From the NCBI GenBank assembly GCA_025175895.1, contig CM045991.1:75441174-75505173 (forward strand): a stretch of DNA of 64,000 nt, given 5' to 3'. The notes under the pieces were generated by a model. It did no database searches. It saw nothing but the letters and a program-made list of their open reading frames with translations, and was not told where the DNA came from. A program made the translations under genes and the position numbers. Source of the DNA: Wurfbainia villosa. Taxonomy: Eukaryota > Streptophyta > Magnoliopsida > Zingiberales > Zingiberaceae. This document shows, piece by piece, positions 20,957-33,100 of the stretch. How positions within the stretch are numbered: the stretch's first letter is position 1; each line of letters opens with the position of its first letter.

Positions 20957-22045
20957 TGTTGGTACAGTAGGCACCTAAGTCGAACTTGAGTTTTGATTAT
21001 AGTAAACGATACAAAGTTAAGCTCATTTTGTTATCTCACGAGCTAAATCAAGTGTGAAAAAAAGTACTAAAGCTACAGCTGAAGGTCAGTGACACCCGAA
21101 GGAAGCCATGGTGGTCGGGCAACACTAGGATGACTTCAGAGGGAGATGAAGGAATCAGGTGGAAGACTGGAAGCAAAAGATACAAAGTAAATGTTGAGGT
21201 AAGCTCGTGTAAGTGAGCGCAAGGAAGGTCGTGTTTAGTGTACGGGGACATTCTTAGGCAACGATCCGACCAAGACCTCCCATGGAAGGTCTAAGTCGAG
21301 ATCGGATGGTATATGACCATTTGATTTACTTATATTAACTATATTTTTGAGCTAACTCTTGCGTGGAAAACCTGCCATCGATCGAGGGGCTTATGTCGAT
21401 CGATACATCTAGCAGTCGATTGGTAAGGGTAGCAGTCGACTGTTGGTCAAGGATCAGCTTCGAGGAGAGTCAAAGCTTATCTATATTTTTTAAGGGATAG
21501 GAGGCTTGCTCTCATTGGTTGAAAATGTGAACATCTAGTGTTTCCAAGACTATAAAAGTAGGGGTTCTCCACCCCATTTCCATCATAAAAATCTCTCCAA
21601 AAAGCCTCCGCTACGATACTCTTCTATGACGACCTTAAGATGACGAAGTGCTACCGCATCTCCGACGACAAGTGTCTAACTTTCATTTCTTTATTAGTCG
21701 TCGGTATTTTCCTTATTGTCGTCTTTATTTCTGTATTTATCGTGCTTTAATCATAACAAGGAGAGGGGGAGTGTCTCTCTACCTTGAGCTTTTCGTATCG
21801 ATTGTAATCGCTTACTCCTACCTCTAACGAGGAGGAGTGTTTTTAGTGCTTTGCCCTCCGTACGCGGTCTAGGACCGTTAGGGCCTTGGACTAGCTGATT
21901 TGCAGACGTGAACCAAGTAAAATAAAACGAGTATTATTTTCTTTCCGCTTCATTTACTCTCACTCGCATTTTATATCGAACGAACGAAAATTGTCTTGCG
22001 CTATTCACCCCCCCCCCCCTCTCTAGTGCTTTAATCGATCGAACA
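20957..22045 (+). repeat. S1 3' LTR (1089 bp)
   Basis: Starts TGTTGGTACAGTAGGC and ends ATCGATCGAACA. It contains GTCGAC-type palindromes (about 21377-21445), TATAAAAGTA at 21551-21560 and, near the end, the block GCTATTCACCCC...CTCTAG shared by all Sirevirus-type LTRs in the window. The 4278/8321 family is different in U3; the 42113 and 51404 LTRs are closer relatives. Confidence 0.88.
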
Positions 22046-22540
22046 CCCATGAGTTGTCGCGTACCACACACCCAAGACAAACTGCACCAACTCTAACTAC
22101 CACCATCAATAGTGGCAGAGTGTGGCACAACAGATGCACTTCCCTCACACTAGCTACTACTACAACGAGTAACCGTAGAGGCAGAATGACTGACAACCCT
22201 CTCAACCACAAGGGAGACCAGGTCGCTAGCATGCATGTAAATGGAATAAATGCACAAAAACACATACATACCTCCACAACACACTCTCTATCCCACAGAG
22301 AGTAATACACAACAGACGGTCAACCAAGCTAGGACCTCCAGTCTGTAGCAACACACTATCGACAACCCACACAACGATACACAGATACATGATCATGCGG
22401 ATATATACAACATAAGGAATATGACCTGACATCGACTCTACATCTAAGACAACAACCACCCCCAGATGTTTTACCATGATTGCACGAATCAAGTCTACAA
22501 CCGTACTTAGCTATGTACACATAGTTAAACAATACAGGTT
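22046..22540. other. Unassigned flank between S1 and A1
   Basis: About 495 bp rich in CA/AC words. It holds short frames on both strands, none with recognisable content. It may be the target of S1 or a fragment of another element. I see no repeat partner in the window. Confidence 0.4.
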
Positions 22541-24171
22541 TGTTAGTGTCAGCCCTTAGTGTCAATCATGAGATGAATGATTAGGGATCATATATATCAT
22601 ATTTCATTAATAACATACAAGGTTTGCTTATTATATTGTTTCTTATATGTGTTATATGAATAATATAATAGTGTCCTTGAATAGTAGGTTCAGGTTTACA
22701 GCATATCAATTGGTTGAATTGATAGTGAGAGTCTATATATATAACACTACTCTTAACTATTCCTAGTCGAGTATTAATATGCAAGGACAATATTAATGTG
22801 CAGAGACTAGCATGTAGGTCAATTGATGACTTAATCTCACAAGTCATGGATATGTGATATCAAGTTGGCACAAGGGTACATATTAGAGACTATCTACTGA
22901 ATTCACCCGCCATAAGAATATTTCATGGATCGTTATATGAGTGTCATAAACATTCTCAAGTGACTATTGGTATGAATAATCCTTAGACCTGTAGTCACTA
23001 CGATTCCCTACATAATGAGTTGTATACTTTAGCTTCGTCAAACATCACCCATAACAGGGTGACTATAAAGATGATCGCTGGGTATGCAATAAGTTATATG
23101 GAGGGATGTGAATGATGTAGATGGGATCTATCCCTTCCATATATCGGAAGTGATATATATGGGCCCCTTGATAGAGTAGGACTGCTAAACTTCATGGACA
23201 TGCTCGAATAAGTTAATATGAGATATTGAGCTTATTTGGTTGAGTAGTCTACTTGGAGATCAAGAAACTCTTGATTGATAAGAGGAAGACACAGTTTATG
23301 CCTCATTGATCAATCTAGATATCAAGGATAGAAGGACTGAGTCATACACGATAGTAGTCATGGAAAGCTTATGTCAGATCTCGACATTCTCGTCACGTGG
23401 GTAGCAATGATGTATTGTTAGATGTCACTCATCCCTTATGTCTCTAAAAAGGTTTTTGAAACATTGCCAATGTTACGAGAACCTATTGGGTCACACACTT
23501 AAGACATGTGAGTTGGAGATGGCTCATGTGATGAGCCATTGGGCCATCGGGTTGAGTCAAATGTAGATTAGACTCAATGAGTGAGACTCAAGGTATACCC
23601 AATGAATTTGACTCGAGTTAGACTCAAGTCAAATTCGGATTGAGTAGGACTCAAAATATATCCAATGAACTTGACTCGAGTTAGACTCAAGTCCAATTCA
23701 GATTGAGTGAGACTCACCATAAAGAAGGGTTGCATGATCATTAAGATGGAATTAATAAGATATTAATTCCATAAAAACCAAGAGTCACAGACCCTTCATA
23801 TTCAATGGTTGAATATAAAAGGGATTTGATGAGACTTTGGAATAGGGTGGTTTTCTTTGTGATCTTCTTCTCCTTCTTCTTCTACCTTCTTGGCCGAACC
23901 AACCTTGTGGCTAGCACCACAGCTTGGTTCCTCTTCATCTCACAGTTTGTATGGATACCGTGGCGGGCATGCATCCGCATGCTAAGATTCGCATACACCT
24001 CCTTGAGTAAGTGTTGATCTGCCAAGGGCACACATCGAAGGTAACTACGATTCTCATATGATAGAATTGATCAAACGAGTATGGGTTTTCGCATGAATAT
24101 TTGGAGGGATCTTATTTTTCTGCTGCTTAGTGCTTGTAAAATGTTTCCGAGCGCGCTTAGATTCCCTACAG
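22541..24171 (+). repeat. A1 5' LTR (1631 bp)
   Basis: Starts TGTTAGTGTCAGCC and ends GATTCCCTACA beside the primer site. A 63-bp tandem duplication with GACTCGAGTTAGACTCAAG cores (about 23610 and 23673) lies upstream of TATAAAAGGG at 23814-23823. A short frame at 23805-24017 falls in R/U5 and has no recognisable content. Confidence 0.9.
23814..23823 (+). promoter_or_regulatory. TATA box of A1 5' LTR
   Basis: TATAAAAGGG, about 140 bp downstream of the duplicated GACTCGAG-containing unit. Confidence 0.6.
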
Positions 24172-25555
24172 TGGTATCAGAGCCACTTGCGATAAAAAAA
24201 TTCTAGTTTTTAGTTGTTATATGTGAAATAAATTAGAACATGTTTTATTATGATCTGCATGTTGTTCTGTCTCGCATCGAAGCTGAGAAGATAGTTTGGC
24301 ATGCAGGTTTTTCTTAAGCGAAGGTGGTGGCCGTCGTGTCGGTCCGGATGGTGTCGAGCGGACCTGGTCGATCGGATGGTCTCGAGTTCATAATGATGAA
24401 CAAAATGGACAACGACTCATTCAATGAGTTTGTAAAATAATTTTTTGCCAGGGGCGCTACCCCCTCGACCCCCACAAGGGGCGTTGCCCCCTCGACCCCG
24501 ACTTGAGGGCATTGCTATGACCCGCCGCTAATCGGCTAGCGAGATCATCGTAGCATTGCGACTGATATTTCGTGCTTAGGATCATAATAAATTTTTTTGT
24601 CATTACTATTTTGAATGTTATATGACATGGTGCTTGGTTATGGCCCAAACCCAATGTGATTGGATATGTGTGTGTTTGTTGTAATTCATAATACGACCTG
24701 TGTGTCGTGCCTTACACCTTCATTATTCCGGTTGTAAAATTTGATTGCCCTCGAATGTAACTCGAGGTTTCTTTTAATTGTAATGTACAATGTAGAATAG
24801 TTCTAGACTTCTGGAGGACGGTGCAAAGGAAAAGGAAGCCAACAACACATGACAACCATGGAAGACTTGGGGAAGATGTTATTCCCTAAGTTGACCATTC
24901 ACTCTTCTCATTGTCTTGAGAAGATGGTAGAAAAGGGCCATAACCATGTCACATTTCTTTATGCTTATATGTGATGCATGTGATACTTGTATATTTGATG
25001 AATGAGTAGTTAGTTGTCACAAAATTAGGTCACTTATTTATATGCCTACCAAAGTTTAATACTTACTATTACCTTGTTCAATCAGAGCGCGTTTGCCAAA
25101 GCAAAGTGACTCGATTTACCTCTGTAAAGTGCCACAGGACAATTGTGATGTCCGCCTATTAAACCTTGGGTTTGATTTAACTAAGCTCTTTCAATTAGAT
25201 TGATGAACATAGAGGTATAGATCATATGGGACATCTACCTACATTATACAAATCTTGGGTGATTAGCCAAAGCTAACTCAAGATGAGTGGTAATTTAGAA
25301 GGATATCTCATGTGATGGGCACAATGAACAAATAATGTTGTTCATATAGACATACAAGAGTTACATTAGATGTAATTGGTACAAGTTACCTACCTAACTT
25401 ATACGAGTCTTGGGCGATTAGCCAAAGCTAACTCAAGATGCAGTATAATATGGATCTTGCCCCACTTTGTGACTAGTGGGAGAATCATTTAGTTAAAAGC
25501 CTAATTAAATGATTGAAATATGATACATTTCTGCATTTCTGTATTGTAGATCACC
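24172..25555 (+). other. A1 leader with repeated hairpins
   Basis: Non-coding region between primer site and gag. At 24450-24499 there are two tandem GC-rich units, AGGGGCGCTACCCCCTCGACC and a relative, each able to form a GGGG/CCCC hairpin. At 25252-25284 and 25408-25438 a second hairpin type is repeated (see separate entry). The remainder is AT-rich, with no frame of note. Confidence 0.75.
25252..25438 (+). repeat. Paired stem-loops in the A1 leader (TTAGC-CAAA-GCTAA core)
   Basis: Two copies, 156 bp apart, share GATTAGCCAAAGCTAACTC. In copy 1 (25252-25284), ATCTTGGGT pairs with ACTCAAGAT outside the TAGC/GCTA core, leaving a 3-base bulge and a CAAA loop. Copy 2 (25408-25438) keeps TCTTG/CAAGA with small changes. 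The flanks (CTACCTA...TTATAC) are duplicated as well. Confidence 0.75.
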
Positions 25556-25609
25556 ATGACATCAAATACATCAAACACACTCTCTCTGCGTCTGTCCTTT
25601 CTTAAGGAC
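25556..25609 (+). pseudogene. gag: A1 gag, first 18 codons before S3
   Basis: ATG at 25556-25558 opens a frame that ends exactly at the AGGAC duplication (25605-25609). After S3 the same frame continues from 35995 and gives the expected gag N-terminus (KLTRANFLDWYRNLR). This fixes both the gag start and the insertion point of S3. Confidence 0.85.
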
Positions 25610-26819
25610 TGTAAGGGATCGTTTGAAGGCTAGAGGGGGGGGGGTGAATAGCTCTTTTCGTTTCTACAAAAATAATTAGCGGAAGCAAACACAAGTAATA
25701 TATGTAAAAACAAAAACCAATGCTAACAAAGCCTTTACGTGGTTCGGAGATAACGCTCCTACTCCACGGCGATCCTTAAGGTGGATCAACCCAAGCAATT
25801 TCACTATGAAGCTTTCTCTTTACAAAGACCTCCTCTTCTTACAAAAGATGACAATGAAGATTTGAGAGGAGAAAGGAGATTAATATACTTAGAAAGCTTT
25901 GGAAAACTTGTAGGAGCTTAAAAGGAAGATCAGAATATAAGCATTAGGCTCTTCTTGCTCCCCTTGGGCTCTTTTTATAGGAAAGAGCCTCTTTTTCCCA
26001 TTGGAGGTCTATCACCGTCATTGGTGACTTTCATCAATGACCGTCGATTCTAACGGCCACTGGCCGGATTCAGCGGGATTTGCCGTCCGCTATCGCCAAC
26101 GGGAAGACTATCGATCGCCAGCTGGCGATTCGATCGATCCGTAGCCGACCGCCGATCGGCTACGGCCACATTTGTGGCGCGATCGGCCAATTATGCGATC
26201 ATTGCCCGGCTGAGCTGATCGAGTCGGTCATCGCCGGCCCAGGATAACCCCACCGATCGTGACAATGACCTTCAAACTCTAATGCTATATTTTAAAGGCC
26301 GATTCGACCGACACCATGTTCGGTGATTGGCACACTCAAGTATGACTAATTCATACTTGAAAACATAACCTAAGCCTAGACTTAACCTTCTAGCTTCTCC
26401 ATCGACCTTGCGCCTCTAGGATTTCTCACGAGTCCACGACTCCATCCATGCGCTTGCCTTCAAAGCTTCCTTTGGTTTCGTCATGCTTTAGGTTTCTTCT
26501 TTGCCAAAGTACGCTTGGACTTTACGCCAAGACTACATGCTTGGACTTATGCCATAAGACTTTCCTTTGGTCTTCCTTTTCCAAGGTCGCTTGGACTTTA
26601 CGCCGCCAAGACTACATGCTTGGACTTATCTTATGCCAAGACCTTTCCTTGACTTCTCTTTGAAGATCACACTTGGACTTGTCTTTTACCAAGTCTTCAT
26701 ACTTGGATTTTCCTGTCACTTAAACATGTATACAATTAGATCACAAAACATTGCCTAACTTAGATGATTATCCAAACATCAAAATATATATAAATTCTTG
26801 GGGCATTGTTGCACCAACA
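25610..26819 (-). repeat. S3 3' LTR (1210 bp)
   Basis: On the + strand it starts TGTAAGGGATCG and ends GCACCAACA. It contains the CTAGAGGGG...GGTGAATAGC block, a TATA-like CTTTTTATA at 25971-25979 (- strand), and upstream of it a CpG-rich run of GATCG/CGATCG palindromes (about 26030-26240). A repeated segment (ACTTGGACTTTACGCC...ACATGCTTGGACTTATG) lies at about 26510-26640. Confidence 0.92.
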
Positions 26820-27660
26820 ATCTCCCCCTTTTTGATGTTTGGCAATCATTTAAGTTAGACCTTTAATACATAAACATATTTCAATATGAATTCTAACTTC
26901 AATGTCCCTTCTCCCCCTTTGTCATACAACAAAAAGGGAAGAGGTTATTCAATAAGTGCAGGAAAGAACTATAATTAACACATCTTGAACAAAGGTATAA
27001 AATTGATATGAAGCTCCCCCTAAATCCAAGACATGTTTCATGATAAATAAAACATAAGCAATAGGCAAATATGTCCTAGTCTTGCACCAACAAATAAATA
27101 AGGGATTTAGCTCCCCCTAAACCAGTGCACCAAGAAAATCCGCCTTTCCATACAAGGTATCATATATATATTGTGGAAATTGTATAATGTCCAAAATTGA
27201 ACCTTTTAACCGATGAAAAAACCACTTTCCATTCAAAGCAAGTGACACCGGTTCGATCGAATAGGCAGCCAATCATACCATAGCGATCGCCAATAACCAA
27301 TGATCGATATCGATAAATCAATTTCGAGTTTTTCACCAAGGTTTGAAAATGCGAGAAAATTACGTGGGTGTCCAAAAATCACGAAACTTGCATACACATT
27401 TTATTCGACTAGTATAACATATGAAAATATTAGACAAAAAACATGTTCATCGATTGATGGATTGATACGATATTTAAAACAATAAAAATCATGACACAAA
27501 AAGTGTAATTGTATCGTATCAACATTCAAAACTTCGTACTATATTCTCAACTTCTAAACTTGATAAACAATAAATTGTAGGCACTAATAGAAGTGAATAA
27601 AAACAATTTCATATCATCAATCAAAATTCATTACAGCTTTATGCCGCATATACGGCCAAA
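26820..27660 (-). other. S3 3' non-coding region with polypurine tracts
   Basis: Immediately beside the 3' LTR the - strand reads AAAAAGGGGGAGATTG (26820-26838). More GGGGGAG tracts lie at about 26907, 27013 and 27110. The rest is AT-rich and unstructured by eye. Confidence 0.75.
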
Positions 27661-28870
27661 AAGAGAAATAACAAAGAAAATAAGTGATCTAACGATCGTC
27701 GTCTCCAAAGATCCATCGGTGCATGACGAACCATCGTGAGGTGGGTGTCCAGTGCAGCAGGCGAAGAATCGCCAAGATGTCCCGTCACGCCGATGCACCT
27801 CTCTCACGAGGGAGAGGAGCTCGATGCTCTAGGCGCAGCTCCTCTAGACGTGTGTCCACCGCCCGCAAAGCATCGCGCACCGAGGGATGTGCTCGTAGAC
27901 TAGTATCGCGCAGCAGCCTCCGCAGTTAGCCCTCGAACACTGCGGCACCACCTCGCCTACTCCTCGCGACCATCCTCAAGAACACCTTCCGCGGCAAGAT
28001 CCTCTCGTGCCGAGCGCACCGCTACGCCGTCGTCTTGGGTCCCGAAGACGGATCCTCTGCCGCCTTCAGCCCGCCAATGAGAAACTCCGTCGAGTCATCT
28101 GATCATATTTCCTATTCATGATTTTAATGACTCCTATATTCACATCAATGCCCACAGAGCTGAGCCATTGAGTGAGGACATTTCCAAATGGTATGTGAAC
28201 CTTCCCATTATTTGGTCTTATGAAATGAATGATGCATTGGAAGGTATTTAGACCAATGTTAATGTCTAAGTATTGACGAAAGAAATGCATGAGAAGTAGA
28301 TGTGGAGGGCGAACCAAGGCCAAACCACGGGTAACAATGGGAAGAAGACAATGAGCAATGACCTTATAAAGGACATTGTCGAGGCATAGATTCTTGTGAT
28401 TGAAATAAATTGGTGTTCAAAGGTCGAGGATAGTGATAGAAGGTATCATGAAGGGAATCTAAAGAAATCTCCTCAAAGGGAGATGGAAGAGGTTCACTCC
28501 AAGATGGATATAGAGTGAAATCACTCTCGGAAGGAAGACATCCGAGAAAATCGGTCCAGATCTGGGATCGAAATCCAGATCGCTACTGAGCAACGCGAGT
28601 CCCAGTATCTCAGCCCATCTCCAACCGCTGAGGTTGTTGAAAAATTCAGAGAGGAGGGTGATGTTTACGTGATGTTCACGAAGACCAACGACTCAAGGTT
28701 GTAATGTTGGATGATTTGAACTATGTCAAACAAAAGTCTTTAAGAAACTTGGAATCCATTGACCTAGGTGGAATAAGTTGGAATTTGTTTTTATGAAAAG
28801 CACTCTCAAGGGCGGAATTTGGAAATCTAGGATCAACAGAGGGTTGAGGGTTTGACGGCCCTCATTGGTC
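27660..28870 (-). pseudogene. S3 env-like / third ORF remnant of unknown function
   Basis: Located between RNase H and the 3' LTR, where Sireviruses may carry an extra, env-like ORF. On the - strand, consecutive frames read ESAFHKNKFQLIPPRSMDSK (about 28850-28780), then ITLLSEFFNNLSGWRWAEIL, then the 85-codon frame 28323-28066 (MALVRPPHLLLMHFFRQYLD...VHIPFGNVLTQWLSSVGIDV). After a one-base shift there is a charged helix-like tail (DALRAVDTRLEELRLEHRA, near 27870). The order resembles the plant retrotransposon env-like or 'putative plant transposon' proteins I remember. No signal peptide or membrane segment is evident. Function unknown. Confidence 0.5.
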
Positions 28871-30109
28871 GAGGTGCGTGCGCTTAGTAGCAACATGCTT
28901 AATTCTAAATGGGCTAAACAAACAACAAAAAATGCACAATGTAGGTTGATGATGCATGAGCAAGATAAGCATGGGTTAGTGAAAATCATAGGAACAAAAC
29001 AAAACAATGATCATGAAAGAAAATATACCTAGGTGGCATGGTGAACAAGGATTAGTGCTAAAAACCCTAGCAAGTGTCTGGACCCTAGAGCGCACGAGGG
29101 ACACGAGAAGCTTCTCGAGTTGGAGAGCACTGAGTGTCGATGGAGTCGGAAAACAAAAGGAACGGCAAAGAAGGTGCGTGACGATCGCCGGAAGAGGAAA
29201 GAAAGAGAGAAGTCGAGAGGTTCGCGAGTCGAACCGGTGGAAAGCCCTAAAACGATACGGGCCGATCGCTGTTAGTCGGAATGCGATCGGTGATGGCCGA
29301 ACTGACGCCGTGATACGAACTATTTCAGAGCGTTAGTCCGATCGCCATAAATGGCTCGAATCGATGGTGATCGGCCGAATCACATCCGTGAACCGATACG
29401 CGATCGCTATAAATGGCAATGGTGATAGATTACCGCCATATAAATGGCGGCTGAATCGATAACGAACCGAGTGAGCTTGGTTCGATATTGGCGACAATCG
29501 AATCGCGCGTTAGGTACCGATCGACGATCCGATAACAATTTCGGCCGATTTAAAAATTCATAATTAATTCAATAAAGATCAAAAATCACGAAATTTCGTG
29601 GGTAAGATTGTGAGCTCATGTCCTATCAAGGAAAATGTATTTTCAAGGGATATTACCTCTAGATTTTGATATTGACACCCTCGTGAGATTTTGCAAAAGT
29701 TATGATATCTTTGCAAAACTTTGTATCACTTTGCTTATCAATAGGAATTTGTTTCTCAAGGTTTGATAGACATAGTTTATATTTTATTTTATTTGACATT
29801 TCCAATCATATTCTTGAGCTATATGCACATTAATCGCATATAGGCCTTCCCAATGATTGGTCCAATGAAGGATTAATGTTTCTAGATGACACTTTGGTTC
29901 ATAGTAATGCATCATAACAAGCATGATGAACCAAGTGCATCTCCTAACATCTCACATGTTGTCTAGGTGGCTCAATACAAAAATCATGGTTTCCTAAGTG
30001 TTTTGTGAGATGGTTAAAGGTATAAATCCTAGTATTTCTATAGAATCATGCAAAACTACACTTCTATTCTACAAAGCACATCCCAAGTTCTCTCCTAAGT
30101 GATGAAAAT
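28871..30109 (-). other. S3 region between RNase H and env-like remnant, possible internal promoter
   Basis: No convincing frame on the - strand. Positions about 29200-29560 are unusually CpG-rich, with repeated GCGATCGC, GATCGGC and ATAAATGGC words. These are like those upstream of the TATA box in the S3 LTRs (26030-26240 and 35215-35450). On the - strand this block lies upstream of the env-like remnant. The flanks (29570-30109) are AT-rich. Confidence 0.45.
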
Positions 30110-33100
30110 TCTAGTTCGGGGAGAGGCTTGGTAAAGATGTCGGCTAGGTTGGACTTAGATTCAATGTAATTAAGCTCAATGTCCCCTTTGCCACATGGTC
30201 TCTAATGAAGTGATGTTTCACTTAAATGTGCTTGGTCCTAGAGTGATGCACCGGATTTTTGGTCAAGTTAATGGTGCTCACATTATCACAAAGTACTTTT
30301 ATGTTGGAGTAAGTTAGCTCATAATCTTCTAAGGTATGTTTCATCCATAATAGTTGAGCTACACAACCACCCATAGCAACATATTCGGCCCGGTGGTTGA
30401 TAAAGCAACACAAAGTTGCTTCCTACTACTCCAACTAACTAGAGGAGGACCCAAGAAATTGGCATCCACCACTAGTACTTTTCCTATCCAATTTGCACCG
30501 CATAATCGAATCGTATACCCAAGTAATTCAAATGACCTAGTCCTAGGGTACCATAGACCTACATTTAGTGTGCCCTGACATATCTTAAAATTCTTTAACG
30601 GCAACTAAATGAGATTCCTTAGCACATGATTGATACCTAGCACACATACCAACCGCAAATAATATGTCGGGTCTACTAGCGTTAAATACAAGAGGCTACC
30701 AATCATGCTCCTATAAAGGGTAAGATCTATTTGTTTTCCTTCACTATCACTATCTATTTTGGCATTGGTTGCCATTGAGTTGACACTACCTTAGCATTTT
30801 CCAAACCAAATTTCTTAATCATTTCCTTAGCATATTTGGTTTGATAAATGTAAATTCCTTCACTAGTTTGTTTAACTTGCAAACCTAGGAAGAAATTTAA
30901 TTCTCCAACTAGACTCATTTCAAACTCTTTTTCCATATTTTGAATAAAGTCTTCAAGAAGCTCATCATTTGTTGACCCAAAGATAATGTCATCAACATAC
31001 ATTGGGCTACAAAAATGTCCTTAGATGTTGACTTTATAAAGAGAGTTTGATCTATACTACCCCTTCAAATCCTTGGAGATTAGGAAAGTTGACAATCTTT
31101 CATACCAAGCCCGGGAGCTTGTTTCAAACCATATAAGGCTTTCCTAAGTTTGTATACATGGTTTGGGTAGTCCATATTTTCAAACCCGGAGGTTGTTCTA
31201 CATACACCTCTTCCTTAATAAACCCATTTAGGAATGCCGATTTGACATCCATTTGATGGAGTTTGAAACCCATATAGGAGGCATATGCTAAAAGTATTCT
31301 AATGGACTCTAATCTAGCAACTGGGCATATGTTTCATCATAATCAAGTCCTTCAACTTGATTAAAACCCCTTGCAACTAATCGCTTTATTTCTAGTGATA
31401 TTCCCTTGGTCATCTAGTTTGTTCCTAAAGACCCATCTTGTAGTAATAATAGTGTTTTCACTTGGTCTAGGAACTAACTCCCACACTTGACTCCTATCAA
31501 ATTGAGTCAATTCATCTTGCATTGCTAAGATCCAATCCGGATCAAGCAATGCATCTTTAATGTTTTTGGGCTCAATTTGAGAAATTAGAGCTATATGACT
31601 AGTGGGGTCCCTATGGAATGACCTAGTCCTAACTCCTTGAGATAATTCACCCACAATTTGATCTAATGGGTGATTTTGATGAACTCTTATGGTTCTAGGA
31701 GGTGTATCAAGTTGAGTTTGATCATGATCTACTTCAATTCTATGTTCATTATCAGAATCATCCCTTACTTCCCCTTGATCCAATCCTCCCCCTTGATTAT
31801 TACCCCCTAAGTTTAAATCTTGAAATTGTTTGGTAATTTCTTGATTTTCATTATTTATGTCATCATCAATAGGGGATTTTCTAGGGTATGTATTTGAAGT
31901 TTCATCAAATTGAACATTTGATGATTCTTCAATCTTTTGAGTCCTTTTATTGTAGACTCTATATCCTACATCCAACTAGGATTCCCTCATCCGCTTTGGA
32001 CTCAAATTTACTTAGGTTGTCTTTGGTATTTAAGATATAGACTTTACATCCAAAGACCTTAAAATAATGAATTGTTGGAATTGTACCATTCCACAATTCA
32101 AATGGAGTTTTTCCTAAAAACCTATGAATTAATACCCTATTTTGGATATAGCAAGCGGTATTAACCGCTTCCGCCCACAAGTAGCTAGGTAAGGAATATG
32201 CATTAAGCATTGTCCTAGCCGCTTCTTGTAGGGCACGCATTTTTTCTTTCCACAACCCCATTTTGTTGGGGTGTTCTAGGACAAGAAAATTCATGCTTGT
32301 ACTCTTGTTCTAAGCAAAAAGTTGAAAAGTTAGAATTCTCAAACTTCCACCATGATCACTACGGATCCGGTTGATTTTGAGTTTTCTTTCATTTTCTACT
32401 CTTTGCTAAATCCTATGATTATTTCTAAGGTTTCATCCTTATTTTTCAAGAAAAACACCCAAGTAAACCTAGAAAAATCATCTACTATTACCAAGCAATA
32501 TTTACTACCAATTATAGATGGGGTACTATGGCAATCAAATAAATCCATATGTAGCAATTCTAATGGTAAAGCGGTACTAAGTAAGTTTTTACCTTTGTGT
32601 GATGTTTTTGATTGTTTCCCTTCTTGACAAGCATCACACATCTTGTCCTTGAGATATTTGACTCTAGGCAATCCTTTGACTAGCTTCAATTTTGCTATTT
32701 TGGCTATATTCTTCATGTTTATGTGACCTAGTCTCCTATGCCAAAGCCAACTTTCTTCCTCTTTTGCAATAAGACACTTAGTGGAAGGATTAGTAGCATA
32801 AGATAAATCAACATAATATATATTTGATTTTCTAAAGCCTACTAACATGCAATCATTTATAGTTTTGTGTCTTATAAAGCATTTTGAGGAATCAAACTTA
32901 ACATCAAAATTTGCATCACATAATTGGCTTACACTAAGTAAGTTAAATTTCATATTCTTAACTAATAGAACTCTATGAATAGCAAGATTGGGAGATACCT
33001 CAATGGTGCCCTTTCCTAAGATTTTAAGTTTGCCGCTATTACCAAAAGACACTTTTCCTTGGCTAGTGTGGTTGATAGTGGAGAATTTTCTCTCATCTCC

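Larger units (their letters stand above)
1..22045 (+). mobile_element. S1: Sirevirus-type Ty1/copia LTR retrotransposon, 5' end outside window, three nested insertions
   Basis: The domain order gag, protease, integrase, reverse transcriptase, RNase H, polypurine-rich 3' region, LTR is copia-type. Motifs in the integrase and RT regions resemble the Sirevirus (SIRE/Maximus) lineage. The reading frame is interrupted at 1357, 4278 and 9635 and resumes at 2061, 9467 and 18959. Each resumption continues the expected protein, and each insertion is bounded by a 5-bp target duplication, so these fragments are one old element. The 5' LTR, leader and start of gag lie left of the window. Many stops and frameshifts show it is dead. 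Confidence 0.9.

Noticed and set aside
22054..22305. Short Thr-rich frame between S1 and A1
   Set aside because: Low-complexity composition, no homologous partner or motif; not a supported gene.
24173..24185. TGGTATCAGAGC matches (several places) as tRNA gene pieces
   Set aside because: These are primer binding sites complementary to initiator Met tRNA, always next to an LTR, not tRNA genes.
29007..29336. 109-codon + strand Arg/Lys-rich frame
   Set aside because: Antisense to the CpG-rich block of S3 and without recognisable content.
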